From Glutamicibacter halophytocola (GTDB lineage: Bacteria > Actinomycetota > Actinomycetes > Actinomycetales > Micrococcaceae), in contig NZ_CP012750.1 of the NCBI RefSeq assembly GCF_001302565.1, positions 3,100,001 through 3,164,000 on the forward strand: a DNA stretch of 64,000 nt. The letters are read 5' to 3'. This document shows positions 17,765 to 26,770 of the stretch, piece after piece. Position 1 is the stretch's first letter; each line of letters starts with the position of its first letter. Below the pieces are notes generated by a model. The model saw only the letters and a program-made list of their open reading frames with translations. It was not told the DNA's origin and ran no database searches. A program made the position numbers and the translations under genes.

Positions 17765-18700
17765 TTAGCCTCGATTGCCCTTGATGGCCGGACCTTCGAC
17801 GGTCTGAATCGACTCCAGGTAAATTTCCTTCAGGCGTCGAGCCGCGGGGTTGGCGTTGGTCTCTTCCATGGCCAGAACAATGTCAGATTGATTCATTTCT
17901 TGAAGTCCCGAAGGTCCCACCAATTCTTCAAAGGCTACAGAATCCGGTGAATACTGCATCGATCCAGCAGGAACAAGTGAAACCCCCAGCCCCACCGCTA
18001 CCAGGGATATGAGCGCCGGTATCTGGCTGGCGATTTGCGTGATGGTCGGCTTGGCTCCCACCGAGTCGAAGAGTCTCAACACAAGTTCGTGGAAATAGCG
18101 CCCCTCCGATGTTGAATACATCATCAACGGCAGGCCCTCCAGTTCCTTGATCAGCACCCCTTTGCCGGTGACCAGGTAATGATCCTTGGGCAATGCGACT
18201 ACCAACCGGTCTTTTTTCACCAGGGTCGTTTCCACGCCGGCGCGGTTGGTGAACGGTCGCAGCAGTCCCAGGTCCAGCGTGCCCTTGCTCAGCCCATCCA
18301 GCTGCTCTACGGAGACGGCCTCGCGCAGCACCAAGGAGACCCCGGGCAGTTCTCGGGCCGCAGTAGCCAAGAACTCTGGAAGGACGGATTGCCCAGCGAC
18401 TGCTGTGTAGCCCACGACTACGGTTCCGAAGTCCCCAGTGGCCACCCGTGATACTTCCATGCTTGTCTTGCGGCTCATGTCGACGATGCGCCGGGCATTC
18501 GGCAGCAGCACTTTTCCCGCGGTAGTCAGCTGCACTGTGCGTGATGTGCGGGTGAATAATTTGGCTTGCAGTTCACGCTCAAGCAGCTGGATTTGCCGGC
18601 TCAGCGGTGGCTGCGTCATGTTCAGTCGTTCAGCGGCTGCGCCGAAATGCAGCTCTTCGGCTACCGCGATGAAGGATTCCAATTGCACCAGAGAAAACAT
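17765..18700 (-). CDS. LysR-family regulator (paralogue of the 10.3-kb LysR)
   Basis: 311 aa from the ATG at 18700 with AAAGG 8 nt upstream. DNA-binding domain FSLVQLESFIAVAEELHFGAAAERLNMTQPPLSRQIQLLERE, then the effector-binding domain. The first 45 residues are very close to those of the LysR at 10279. It diverges from the second glucarate dehydratase gene at 18804, its probable target. The C-terminal tail (about 20 residues after the last strand) is slightly extended. Confidence 0.87.
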   Translation of the reverse strand: MFSLVQLESFIAVAEELHFGAAAERLNMTQPPLSRQIQLLERELQAKLFTRTSRTVQLTTAGKVLLPNARRIVDMSRKTSMEVSRVATGDFGTVVVGYTAVAGQSVLPEFLATAARELPGVSLVLREAVSVEQLDGLSKGTLDLGLLRPFTNRAGVETTLVKKDRLVVALPKDHYLVTGKGVLIKELEGLPLMMYSTSEGRYFHELVLRLFDSVGAKPTITQIASQIPALISLVAVGLGVSLVPAGSMQYSPDSVAFEELVGPSGLQEMNQSDIVLAMEETNANPAARRLKEIYLESIQTVEGPAIKGNRG

Positions 18701-18737
18701 CAATGCGCCTTTTGAATTGAATCTTGCACTTTTTAGC

Positions 18738-18766
18738 TTGGACAGGTATCGAACTTTCATCATACT
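18738..18766 (+). promoter_or_regulatory. Promoter of the second glucarate dehydratase gene
   Basis: -35 TTGGACA (18738-18744) and -10 CATACT (18761-18766) with a 16-bp spacer, in the divergent lysR intergenic region. The -35 and the following GGTATCG resemble the tctC promoter (TTGGACATGTATCG). No GGTATC box is found 25 bp upstream here. Confidence 0.45.
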
Positions 18767-18803
18767 GTGATTCAGAACGCAATCTAGAATTGGAGCTTTT
18801 TTC

Positions 18804-20081
18804 ATGTCCACTCCCCGTGCACTCATCACGTCGGTAGAGGTTACCCCGGTAGCTTTCGCCGATCCTCCACTGCTTAATTCGGTCGGGGTGCACGAGCCGT
18901 ATGCGCTGCGAGCCATCGTCGTGGTTCGCACGGACGCTGGACATTACGGGTTGGGCGAAACCTACGGGGATGAAACGCACGTCGCTCGGCTGAAACGAGC
19001 CGGCGAGTTCCTGGTCGGCACGGACGCATTCAACATCAACAAGATCGCCGAACGCGTTGCAGAATCGCTTGCCGACGACAGCGGCCAAGGCGGACACGGC
19101 ACTGGTGGCATGGTCACCACGACGTCGCTCGAAGACCGTGTGCTTTCAGCTTTCGATGTCGCCGCATTGGACATCCAGGGCAAAGTGCTCGGTGTTCCCG
19201 TCAGCACCCTGCTTGGCGGAGCGGTCCGCGATGAGGTGGAATTCAGCGGCTACCTGTTTTACAAGTGGGCCGGGCATCCTGGCTACGCTGACGATCAATG
19301 GGGCGCCGCGCTGGACCCGAGCGGCATCGTGGCGCAGGCTCGCAAGATGGTCGACCAATACGGATTCAAAGCCCTGAAGCTCAAAGGCGGAGTCTTCCCT
19401 CCCGATGAGGAGGCAGCTGCCATCGAAGCATTGCGCGAGGCATTCCCGGACATCCTCCTGCGCATCGATCCCAATGGCGTGTGGAACGTCGAGACTGCGG
19501 TGCGCATCGGCCAGCGCCTGGAACCGGTCCTGGAATATCTGGAAGACCCCTGCCTGTCCATCGAGGACAATGCCCAAGTGCGCAAGCAGGTGAATCTGCC
19601 GCTGGCGACCAACATGTGCGTTGTCGCCTTCAACGACTTGCCCCCAGCGATCAAGGCCGAGGCAGTGGATGTTGTTCTTTCGGATCACCATTTCTGGGGC
19701 GGGCTGAACCGTTCGCGCCTGTTGGCTGGCATTGCCCAGACCTTCGACTTGCGCCTGTCCATGCACTCGAACTCGCACCTGGGCATCAGTTTCGCCGCGA
19801 TGATCCAGCTGGCCAGCGCCACCAAGAATATTGACTATGCCTGCGATACCCACTGGCCATGGAAGAAGCCGGAAGATGACGTGATCGTCCCCGGTGTCTT
19901 GTCCATCGCCGAGGGCAAGGTGAAGGTCCCCACCGCACCGGGGCTGGGCGTGGAGCTGGATGAAGCAGCCCTGGCACGCATGCACCAGCAGTATCTCGAC
20001 GCGGGTCTGACCAAGCGAGATGACACCAGCTACATGCAGTCCATCAATCCGGAGTACGAGCTCCAGGTGCCTCGTTGGTAG
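18804..20081 (+). CDS. Glucarate dehydratase-related enolase-superfamily enzyme 2
   Basis: 425 aa, start ATG at 18804 with GGAG 9 nt upstream. The glucarate dehydratase active-site set is intact: K192/K194 (KLKGG), D222 (IDPNGVW), E247 (LEDPCL), N270 (ATNMCV), D294 (LSDHHFWGG) and H321 (MHSNSH). It is clearly diverged from the gudD of the kdgD operon and lacks part of its insert. Either a second glucarate/idarate dehydratase or one with shifted stereospecificity. It overlaps the next gene (hydroxyacid dehydrogenase) and has its own LysR. Confidence 0.85.
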   Translation: MSTPRALITSVEVTPVAFADPPLLNSVGVHEPYALRAIVVVRTDAGHYGLGETYGDETHVARLKRAGEFLVGTDAFNINKIAERVAESLADDSGQGGHGTGGMVTTTSLEDRVLSAFDVAALDIQGKVLGVPVSTLLGGAVRDEVEFSGYLFYKWAGHPGYADDQWGAALDPSGIVAQARKMVDQYGFKALKLKGGVFPPDEEAAAIEALREAFPDILLRIDPNGVWNVETAVRIGQRLEPVLEYLEDPCLSIEDNAQVRKQVNLPLATNMCVVAFNDLPPAIKAEAVDVVLSDHHFWGGLNRSRLLAGIAQTFDLRLSMHSNSHLGISFAAMIQLASATKNIDYACDTHWPWKKPEDDVIVPGVLSIAEGKVKVPTAPGLGVELDEAALARMHQQYLDAGLTKRDDTSYMQSINPEYELQVPRW

Positions 20082-21046
20082 CTCGGCTGCAGGTGGTGGT
20101 GACCGATCCGATTTTGGAGCGGCTCGCCGACGATTTCGTGGAGCAAGCCGGGCAGCACGACTGGCATTTCGCCTCTGCACTTTCACCGGAACGGCAGCAA
20201 GCCCTGCTGGCATCCTGCGATGTGCTCGTGTGCGCGCGGCTCACTCCTGAGCAGGCGCGGGGGTGCGGTGCGCGATATGTGCACATTACCGGTATCGGTG
20301 CCGACCGGGTTGCGGTAGCCCATTTGCCTGCCGGAACTATCGTTTCCCGCACTGGCCATCATGAGCGTTCCATCGCGGAACATGTAGTGATGGTCTCGAT
20401 GGTCCACCAACGCCGGCTGCTGGAGACCAATCGGGAACTGCAGGCTGGAATCTGGCGTACGGTAGCGACAGCTCCCCAGACACCAATGAATCCAACTTTT
20501 TCGGGACTGACCTTCGGATTCGTGGGCCTTGGCGGTATCGGCGAACAGGCGCTGGCACTGTGCAACGCCCTGGGGGCGCGGAGCGTCGCGGTGCGCCGGT
20601 CTCCCGGTGGAGCACTGCCTGCCGGGCTGGAATGGGCCAAGACCATGGATGCGTTGCCAGAGCTCCTCTCGGCCAGCGATGTCGTCGTGCTCGGCGTGCC
20701 TCTTACGGCCGAAACCACCGGGCTGATCGGCGCAAGCCAGCTGCGCCAGATGCGCCCGGGCGCGCTGCTGGTCAACGTGTCGCGCGGTCCGGTAGTCGAC
20801 CAGGACGCGCTGTTCGAAGCGCTGGTCAATCAATCAATTGGTGGCGCCGCGCTTGATGTCTGGTGGGACGCGCCTTCCGGCGTGGTCGCGCCTGAAGCAG
20901 TCCGCAGATTTGCCCAGCTGCCAAATGTCATCGCCACACCGCACAACTCAGGACATACACTGGATACCTTCGGTTCCAGGGTGGGTGAAATCGCTCAGAA
21001 CATCACTGCTTTTGCCGACGGCCGGAGCTTGAGCAACCAGCTTTAG
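20075..21046 (+). CDS. D-isomer-specific 2-hydroxyacid dehydrogenase
   Basis: 323 aa from a TTG at 20075, overlapping the previous stop by 7 nt, with AGGTG 8 nt upstream. The NAD-binding Rossmann motif GLGGIGEQAL lies near residue 152. The catalytic trio is visible: Arg in VNVSRGPVVD, an acidic residue near LDVWWD and His in ATPHNSGHTLDT. It reduces a 2-oxoacid or oxidises a 2-hydroxyacid. The overlap with an aldarate dehydratase suggests it acts on the dehydratase product or a related hydroxyacid. The substrate is not identifiable. Confidence 0.85.
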   Translation: MVARLQVVVTDPILERLADDFVEQAGQHDWHFASALSPERQQALLASCDVLVCARLTPEQARGCGARYVHITGIGADRVAVAHLPAGTIVSRTGHHERSIAEHVVMVSMVHQRRLLETNRELQAGIWRTVATAPQTPMNPTFSGLTFGFVGLGGIGEQALALCNALGARSVAVRRSPGGALPAGLEWAKTMDALPELLSASDVVVLGVPLTAETTGLIGASQLRQMRPGALLVNVSRGPVVDQDALFEALVNQSIGGAALDVWWDAPSGVVAPEAVRRFAQLPNVIATPHNSGHTLDTFGSRVGEIAQNITAFADGRSLSNQL

Positions 21047-21126
21047 GGCCGCGCCAAGTCAACGGCAGGTCGCAATGAAGCAACCAAGACGCGTCCGTGT
21101 CGATGATGCTCCGTAGAATAGTAGCC

Positions 21127-21570
21127 ATGCAAGATGAAAAGCTGTTGCAAACGGTTGAAGAAGAGTTCACCGCCATACTTCTGCACGCCCGGGATATGCT
21201 CATTCGCCGTGCGAAGGCCGTACACCCGGACCTGCAGGCACCAGGCTACCGGGTATTGGCACTGGTCATCCGTGATGACGCCCAACAGCAGGGCGTCCTA
21301 GCAGAAAAACTCCGCCTGGATAAGGCGACCATTTCCCGTTTGGTTCAGCATCTGGAAGCCCTTGGACTGGTCACCCGAACCCAGGACCCTTCCGATGGCC
21401 GGGCGCAGCTGGTCTCCGCGACCCCGCTGGCCCATGAGAAATGGCTGGCTAGCGGCAACACCTTGCGTCAAGAACTGCGTCGGCAGCTCACCGAATGGGA
21501 ACCGGGCGAGCTGCAGAACTTCGGTGAATTGCTGCACCGATTGAACATCAGCTTCGGCGAACTTGCCTAG
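21127..21570 (+). CDS. MarR-family regulator
   Basis: 147 aa from the ATG at 21127 (MQDEKLLQTVEEEF). Upstream GTG/ATG codons at 21097-21105 are possible but no start has a good ribosome site. The winged helix is clear: QQGVLAEKLRLDKATISRLVQHLEALGLVTRTQDPSDGRAQLVSAT, with the DGR wing typical of MarR. A dimeric repressor responding to small molecules is likely. It ends 12 bp before the convergent SNF2 gene. Target unknown; the preceding dehydratase-dehydrogenase pair is one possibility. Confidence 0.8.
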   Translation: MQDEKLLQTVEEEFTAILLHARDMLIRRAKAVHPDLQAPGYRVLALVIRDDAQQQGVLAEKLRLDKATISRLVQHLEALGLVTRTQDPSDGRAQLVSATPLAHEKWLASGNTLRQELRRQLTEWEPGELQNFGELLHRLNISFGELA

Positions 21571-21582
21571 ACGGCAAGGCAG

Positions 21583-24500
21583 TTAGCTCATCAGGGCCAA
21601 GAAGTCATCTGCATTCAGGGCTGCCTGCTGCCCTGCTTGGGCTTCGTCGCCAAGGACATCATTAAAGAGCTGCGTCTTCTTCGCTTGAAGTGCCAGAACC
21701 TTGGATTCGATGGTGTCCTTAGCGACGAGGCGATAAACATAGACCGGCTTCTCCTGGCCGATGCGATGCGCGCGGTCAATAGCCTGGGCCTCGGCAGCCG
21801 GATTCCACCAAGGGTCCAACAAGATGCAGTAGTCCGCCGCCGTGAGGTTGATGCCAAAACCGCCTGACTTCAGCGAGATGAAGAAGACCGGGAACTGGCC
21901 ATCTGTGAACCCCTCAATCAATTCCTTGCGCTTGGCGGCACTTGTCGAACCGTCCAGGTAGCCATGAGCAATGCCCAGCTCTTCGGCTATCTCCTTCGCT
22001 TTGGTAAGGAAGCTGGTGAACTGGCTGAAGATCAAGATCTTGTGTCCTTCTGCCACGGCATCGCCAATCATTTCACGCAGCAATTCGAGCTTCGCGCTCG
22101 CTCCGTCCCCTTCTCCGACCAGTGACGGGTCCAGGGCCAGCTGACGCAGCAAAGTGAGCGACTGGAGGATTTTGAACCGGTTCGAATCGACGTCGTCAAC
22201 CAAGCCGAGCACCTCTTGGCGCACGCGCTGGAAACGCCGGTCGTAGGCTTTGCGGTGGTTTGGTTCCAGTTCCACCTCCAAGATTTGCTCCGTCTTGGCA
22301 GGAAGTTCGGGAACAACCTGTTCCTTGGTGCGCCGAAGGACAAAGGGGCGCAGCCGGCTCTTGAGCCGTTCAAGCCGTTCCTTGTCCCCGTCGGATATCT
22401 GCTTTTGGTAGTTGTCCTTGAAAGCGTTCTGAGCGCCCAACAGCCCAGGGGCTGCCAGCGAAACCAGGGCCCACAGCTCCAGCAGGTTGTTCTCCATCGG
22501 AGTGCCTGTGACCACAAATTTGCAGGGGACAGGCAGTTGCCGGGCCTGCTTATATCCCTTGGAGGCATGGTTCTTCAGCTGTTGGGCTTCATCCATGATC
22601 ATGACCGAGAACCCTGCCGCTTCGAACTCTTCATAGGAGAGCCGGAAGATCGCATAGCTGGTCACGATCAACTGGGCATCGCCCAACTGGTCTGCGACTG
22701 TTTGCCCTGCCTTCTTGGCGGTAGAGGTAATCCCCCGCGTCTTCAGATGGGGAGTGAACCGGTGTGCTTCATTGATCCAGTTGCCTACGACCGAGGTAGG
22801 TGCCAGAACCAGGAATTTTTGGCCCGGGTTCTCGATGCGTGCCTGTTCGAGGCACGCCAGCAATTGGACGGTTTTACCCAGGCCCATGTCATCTGCCAGA
22901 ACCCCTCCCAGCGAGTGGGTTCGCAGGAAGTTAAGCCACGCGAGCCCCTGTTCCTGGTAAGGGCGCAAGTTGGCCTTGAAACTCTCGGGCAGTTCCACGG
23001 GATTAAGCTCTTCGCCGCTGGTGAGCTCATTCATGTTCTGCAGCCACTGGTTATGCTGGGCTTCGATAATGCCCAGATCCAGCAGTTCCTTCCACCAGTC
23101 GATGCTCAGTTTGTGGACCCGAATTGTATTGCCTTCGACCTTGCCTAATTCACCGGCCTCGTCGATCAGCTGACGCAGCTGGGCGAAGTCTTCTCCGCCG
23201 ATGGGAATGACGGTCAGGTCCTCAAGAACCAGATAATCCAAGTGCAGCGTGAGCGCAGCTAGCAGTAGCGCAAATGGCACCTTGATGTCATCGATGGTGA
23301 CCTCGACTGTCAGATCAAACCAGTCTCCAGTGCTTTCACCAGCATCGATGGCTACCGTCGCAGGAGAGTCGATAATCCGATACTTGGGAAGCTGGTTCTG
23401 GGCTTCAATCAAGATATCGGGATGTTCTTCCAGTAACGGCAAGGTGTAGACCAAGAAGTCGATGGACTCATCCATCGTCAGCTCTCGATCTTCGTAGATC
23501 CCGTTCGATTTCACCTGTCCCAAGGCAGAGTCGTCGCCCAATTTGTCATTGATCGAAGCGATGATTTCCTTTTCAACACTTCGCTGGCGTTGGGCCTTGG
23601 CTGCGTACTTCCATGAATAATGCAGGCTGACGCTGTCGACAGTGCTTGAAACGCGCAGTCGCAGCACTGGTCGTGGAGGGTCGGGGATGGCGTAGGAAAC
23701 ATCCGCGCTCTTCAATGGCGCCAGCTGGCGCACCCTGTCCAGATGGGTTTGCTCAAACCGGCCTACTTCAGAAGACGGAATGAACTGGACACCGGAGGCA
23801 ATAAACGTGGCGAGCTCTGCTGATACCGGATCAGCAAATTCTGCCAGGCCCCAGGTCTTGGATTTGGCCAACGGCTGGGAGGAAAAAGCCACAAAAGCAG
23901 GGGGATTTCCTACGGGCAACAGGTGCGTGTGTTCAGGTTCAGGACCATGAAGCACGCCTTCGACGGTCAGGCCGTTTTCCCCTTGACGGAAATCCACGTA
24001 TGCATGGGCCAGTTTTTCACTGAAGTTCACCGGCGGCTTGGACGCAGAACCGCCATTAATAATGGCAACGCCTGCATCCTTGAGATCCTTGAAAGCGGCC
24101 AAGAGATCCTTGCCAGGAAGTTCCATCAAGGAAATCCAGTCTGTGGTTTCCCAGAAATGACCGTACTTCACCTTTTCGGCATGTTCCCGCAGGCGGTTCA
24201 ATTCCACGACTGCGCGGCGTTGCGCCCTGGAAAAGTGCTCGTCAAAGGCGACCGATTTCCAGCTAATGCCGGTCTGCACCCACGGGCTCTTGGTTCCTTG
24301 CTTTGCCGGCCTCGCTTGGAGAGTGAGGACATCTTCTCCTCCGTACCGTGGCTCTGTGACGACCTTCAAAATCAGGCCCAGCGGCTCTTCGACAATGTCG
24401 GTTTCTACTTCAACGACGGGCAACAACCGATTCAGGTTTCGTTCCCATTGGGGAACCGCATTGCGTTGCCAGCCATAAGGGTCGGCTGCCTGATCCGAGA

Positions 24501-24807
24501 CGTAGAGCGGGTCTTCGGCGTCGCTGACTATCTCCAGCAGCAGTGCTGCGACTTCCGGGCAGGAGTACTCAGATGGATGTTCGGTGCAGAAAGAGTGGAA
24601 TTCTATGCCCTCGTTGCCGATCCGAAACCCGACCATGACCTCGCTGTTGCGAACCAGCGCAGTGACTCGGGCGTTCCCCCGTTCACGATGGCGTTCAACA
24701 TCCTGGACTTTTCCGGATTCGAAGAAGAATTGCCCGATGCGAAGTTCTTCCTCGGACACTAATGAGTTCACTGAGGAAAGAGTCAGCTGGAATTCCATCA
24801 TCGCCAT
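21583..24807 (-). CDS. SNF2/RapA-type DEAD-like ATPase with degenerate SWIM domain
   Basis: 1074 aa. The N-terminal region has a SWIM-like segment (FHSFCTEHPSEYSCPEVAALLLE, about residues 70-92) in which the usual C-x-C and C-x-H zinc ligands are partly lost. A long poorly conserved middle follows, then the SNF2 helicase core: Walker A DDMGLGKT (about 640), DEAQ box IMDEAQQLKN (about 740), VTGTPMENNLLELW, and the C-terminal motif AIDRAHRIGQEKPVYVYRLV. Bacterial SNF2 proteins translocate on double-stranded DNA or remodel protein-DNA complexes. It is transcribed alone. Its start is uncertain among MAMM codons. Confidence 0.9.
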   Translation of the reverse strand: MAMMEFQLTLSSVNSLVSEEELRIGQFFFESGKVQDVERHRERGNARVTALVRNSEVMVGFRIGNEGIEFHSFCTEHPSEYSCPEVAALLLEIVSDAEDPLYVSDQAADPYGWQRNAVPQWERNLNRLLPVVEVETDIVEEPLGLILKVVTEPRYGGEDVLTLQARPAKQGTKSPWVQTGISWKSVAFDEHFSRAQRRAVVELNRLREHAEKVKYGHFWETTDWISLMELPGKDLLAAFKDLKDAGVAIINGGSASKPPVNFSEKLAHAYVDFRQGENGLTVEGVLHGPEPEHTHLLPVGNPPAFVAFSSQPLAKSKTWGLAEFADPVSAELATFIASGVQFIPSSEVGRFEQTHLDRVRQLAPLKSADVSYAIPDPPRPVLRLRVSSTVDSVSLHYSWKYAAKAQRQRSVEKEIIASINDKLGDDSALGQVKSNGIYEDRELTMDESIDFLVYTLPLLEEHPDILIEAQNQLPKYRIIDSPATVAIDAGESTGDWFDLTVEVTIDDIKVPFALLLAALTLHLDYLVLEDLTVIPIGGEDFAQLRQLIDEAGELGKVEGNTIRVHKLSIDWWKELLDLGIIEAQHNQWLQNMNELTSGEELNPVELPESFKANLRPYQEQGLAWLNFLRTHSLGGVLADDMGLGKTVQLLACLEQARIENPGQKFLVLAPTSVVGNWINEAHRFTPHLKTRGITSTAKKAGQTVADQLGDAQLIVTSYAIFRLSYEEFEAAGFSVMIMDEAQQLKNHASKGYKQARQLPVPCKFVVTGTPMENNLLELWALVSLAAPGLLGAQNAFKDNYQKQISDGDKERLERLKSRLRPFVLRRTKEQVVPELPAKTEQILEVELEPNHRKAYDRRFQRVRQEVLGLVDDVDSNRFKILQSLTLLRQLALDPSLVGEGDGASAKLELLREMIGDAVAEGHKILIFSQFTSFLTKAKEIAEELGIAHGYLDGSTSAAKRKELIEGFTDGQFPVFFISLKSGGFGINLTAADYCILLDPWWNPAAEAQAIDRAHRIGQEKPVYVYRLVAKDTIESKVLALQAKKTQLFNDVLGDEAQAGQQAALNADDFLALMS

Positions 24808-25086
24808 CCATGGGTAGTGCGTTGGAGCGGATTGCTACCCACCATCCTATCGACGCTAAGGGACAGGACCGCCATGACGAAACGTTAAGTGGATACTTTA
24901 CCGATCCGCTTGCCACAAGATACAAAGGAACCACTGAATCACGAGTTCCACTCATCACAGCCCTGGCTGAGTGGACGGCAACCCTTTAGGCCATTGTGCG
25001 GGGTGCCCCAGGTGACGATTCGACGCTTCTTGAAATCCAGGATCGTAAACGATGGCGCCCCTGCGCCAGAAAGGGGATGAATCCCC

Positions 25087-25638
25087 ATGCCTCACGCAAC
25101 AGCCAAGCTATCCGTGGCCGAAGACCGCTCTCAACGCCTGCAAGAAGCCGGTGCCGGTTGGGGCGAACGGATCTCCTCCGCTCCACACAGTGCCCAGTTG
25201 ACCTTCACTGTCCAGGGCGAGGGTTTTGCTTCGGTCGCCAGCAATATTCGCGCCGGCAAGCACACCTTCACCGTCGATGAACCAGCAGCGCTCGGCGGTA
25301 ACGACATCGCCGCCAGTCCCGTTGAATACGCATTGGCAGCCTTGGTCTCATGCCAGGTCGTGGTCTATCGGCTCTACGCCGAGAGCCTGGGCATCCAGGT
25401 TGATGATGTGCAGATTACCGCTGATGGGCAGCTCGATGTTCGCGGACTATTCGGCATCGACGCGTCGGTGCGTCCCGGTTTCTCTTCAGTGGATTTGAAA
25501 GTCCAGATAGCTGGTCCAGAATCCGTCGAGCGCTACGAGGAATTGCGCCAAGCAGTTGATGCCCACTGCCCAGTCCTCGATCTGTTCGCCAACCCGGTGC
25601 CAGTGGCCACCTCGCTGCATCTTGCCGAGGCCAACTAG
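25087..25638 (+). CDS. OsmC/Ohr-family peroxiredoxin-like protein
   Basis: 183 aa with start ATG at 25087. The OsmC fold is seen in SPVEYALAALVSCQVVVYRLYAESLGI, with a redox-active cysteine on the central helix, and in AVDAHCPVLDLFANPVPV with the second cysteine. These thiol proteins reduce organic hydroperoxides in the cytosol. It is slightly longer than Ohr (about 140 aa) owing to an N-terminal extension of roughly 30 residues. It is monocistronic and convergent with the idonate dehydrogenase gene across a shared terminator. Confidence 0.85.
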   Translation: MPHATAKLSVAEDRSQRLQEAGAGWGERISSAPHSAQLTFTVQGEGFASVASNIRAGKHTFTVDEPAALGGNDIAASPVEYALAALVSCQVVVYRLYAESLGIQVDDVQITADGQLDVRGLFGIDASVRPGFSSVDLKVQIAGPESVERYEELRQAVDAHCPVLDLFANPVPVATSLHLAEAN

Positions 25639-25656
25639 CACCTGCTTAATAGCAAA

Positions 25657-25698
25657 GACGCGGTGGCGGCCCTTGTTATCAGAGGCCACCACCGCGTC
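25657..25698. terminator. Bidirectional terminator between osmC and the idonate dehydrogenase gene
   Basis: A 15-bp stem with one mismatch (GACGCGGTGGCGGCC against GGCCACCACCGCGTC) and a 12-nt loop, centred between two convergent genes. Confidence 0.75.
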
Positions 25699-25714
25699 GT
25701 TGCACTGGGAGGGA

Positions 25715-26770
25715 TTACTGCTCCAGGAAGTTCAGCAAGACCTTGCCAGACTTCGAGGAATCCTTGGCTGTTTCAAAAGCTTCAAGGCCATCGGATACCG
25801 GGAACTCGTGGGTGACGGCCGCGCCGATGTGCAGGGAACCGTCGGCCAGCGCATCGATCACCTGGTCGATTTCGTCGTTGAAGCGGAAAGAGCCGACAAG
25901 TTCCAGCTCGCGGGTGATGGCCAGCGAAATCAGGGCAGGTTGCTCGCCGGAGGGCAGCAGGCCGACCATGACGACGCGTCCGCCACGCACCGCGCCGCGA
26001 ATGGCAGAGGCCAGGCCGCGGTAATTGCCGCTGGCCTCGATCACCACATCGGCGTTGACCTTGGCGATTGCTTCCTGGTCATCGGCGCGCAGGGTTGCGG
26101 TGGCACCGAGTTCTTTGGCAATGCCCAACGGCGTCTCGTGCATGTCCACCGCGATGATTTCGCTGGCACCGGCGCGCTTGAGCACCGCCACGGCCAGCGC
26201 TCCGATCGGGCCAGCGCCAATGACCAGAGCTTTTTTGCCGGAGACGGTGCCGGCACGCGAGACCGCATGCCAAGCCACGGCGGCTGGCTCGGCCAGCGCA
26301 GCGTCACGCAGCGAGAGGCCAGCGGGCAGTTCGCGCAGCATGCGTGCAGGCAGATTCACCTCGCGGGCAAAAGCGCCCTCGGTATGCGGGTAGCGGGCAG
26401 CCGAGCCCAAATAAGTGCATCCGGGTGAAAGGTTCGGGCGGTCAGAAGGATAGGGTTCCCCGGTGTCTCCCGGTGTTGCCGGGTGCACCGCGACTTTGCT
26501 TCCCGCGCCCGGGCCGCTGCCATCAGCGGCCGCCTGGATAACGGTGCCGACGATCTCATGCCCGAGAACCATCGGGGCCTTGAGGATGGACTCCCCGGCC
26601 GCTCCGTGGCTCCAATAGTGCAGGTCCGAACCGCAAATGCCGCCATAGGCGATGGCGATTCGTGCTTCATCCGCAGCGGGTGCGGGCAGGTCGATCTGCT
26701 CGATCCGCAGGTCGCCAGCGGCATGGGCGACGACGCCCAGGGTCTTGTTGGAAAGGGTGCTAGACGACAA
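25715..26770 (-). CDS. Zinc-dependent L-idonate 5-dehydrogenase-like alcohol dehydrogenase
   Basis: 351 aa from a TTG at 26770 that overlaps the end of the upstream SDR gene, with GGAGG about 9 nt upstream. A medium-chain dehydrogenase: GGICGSDLHYW near residues 43-53 and GHEIVGTV give catalytic zinc ligands, and the Rossmann motif VIGAGPIGALAV lies near 175. The structural-zinc four-cysteine loop is largely absent (SPGCTYLGSAARYPHTEG), as in IdnD-type enzymes. It probably interconverts L-idonate and 5-ketogluconate with NAD(P)+. Partner of the gluconate 5-dehydrogenase-like SDR. Confidence 0.8.
   Translation of the reverse strand: MSSSTLSNKTLGVVAHAAGDLRIEQIDLPAPAADEARIAIAYGGICGSDLHYWSHGAAGESILKAPMVLGHEIVGTVIQAAADGSGPGAGSKVAVHPATPGDTGEPYPSDRPNLSPGCTYLGSAARYPHTEGAFAREVNLPARMLRELPAGLSLRDAALAEPAAVAWHAVSRAGTVSGKKALVIGAGPIGALAVAVLKRAGASEIIAVDMHETPLGIAKELGATATLRADDQEAIAKVNADVVIEASGNYRGLASAIRGAVRGGRVVMVGLLPSGEQPALISLAITRELELVGSFRFNDEIDQVIDALADGSLHIGAAVTHEFPVSDGLEAFETAKDSSKSGKVLLNFLEQ

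Noticed and set aside
17609..17950. 113-aa plus-strand frame across the AEC 2/LysR gap
   Set aside because: Half of it overlaps the LysR gene on the other strand, no start signal is seen and no family is recognised. At most it is a decayed remnant.
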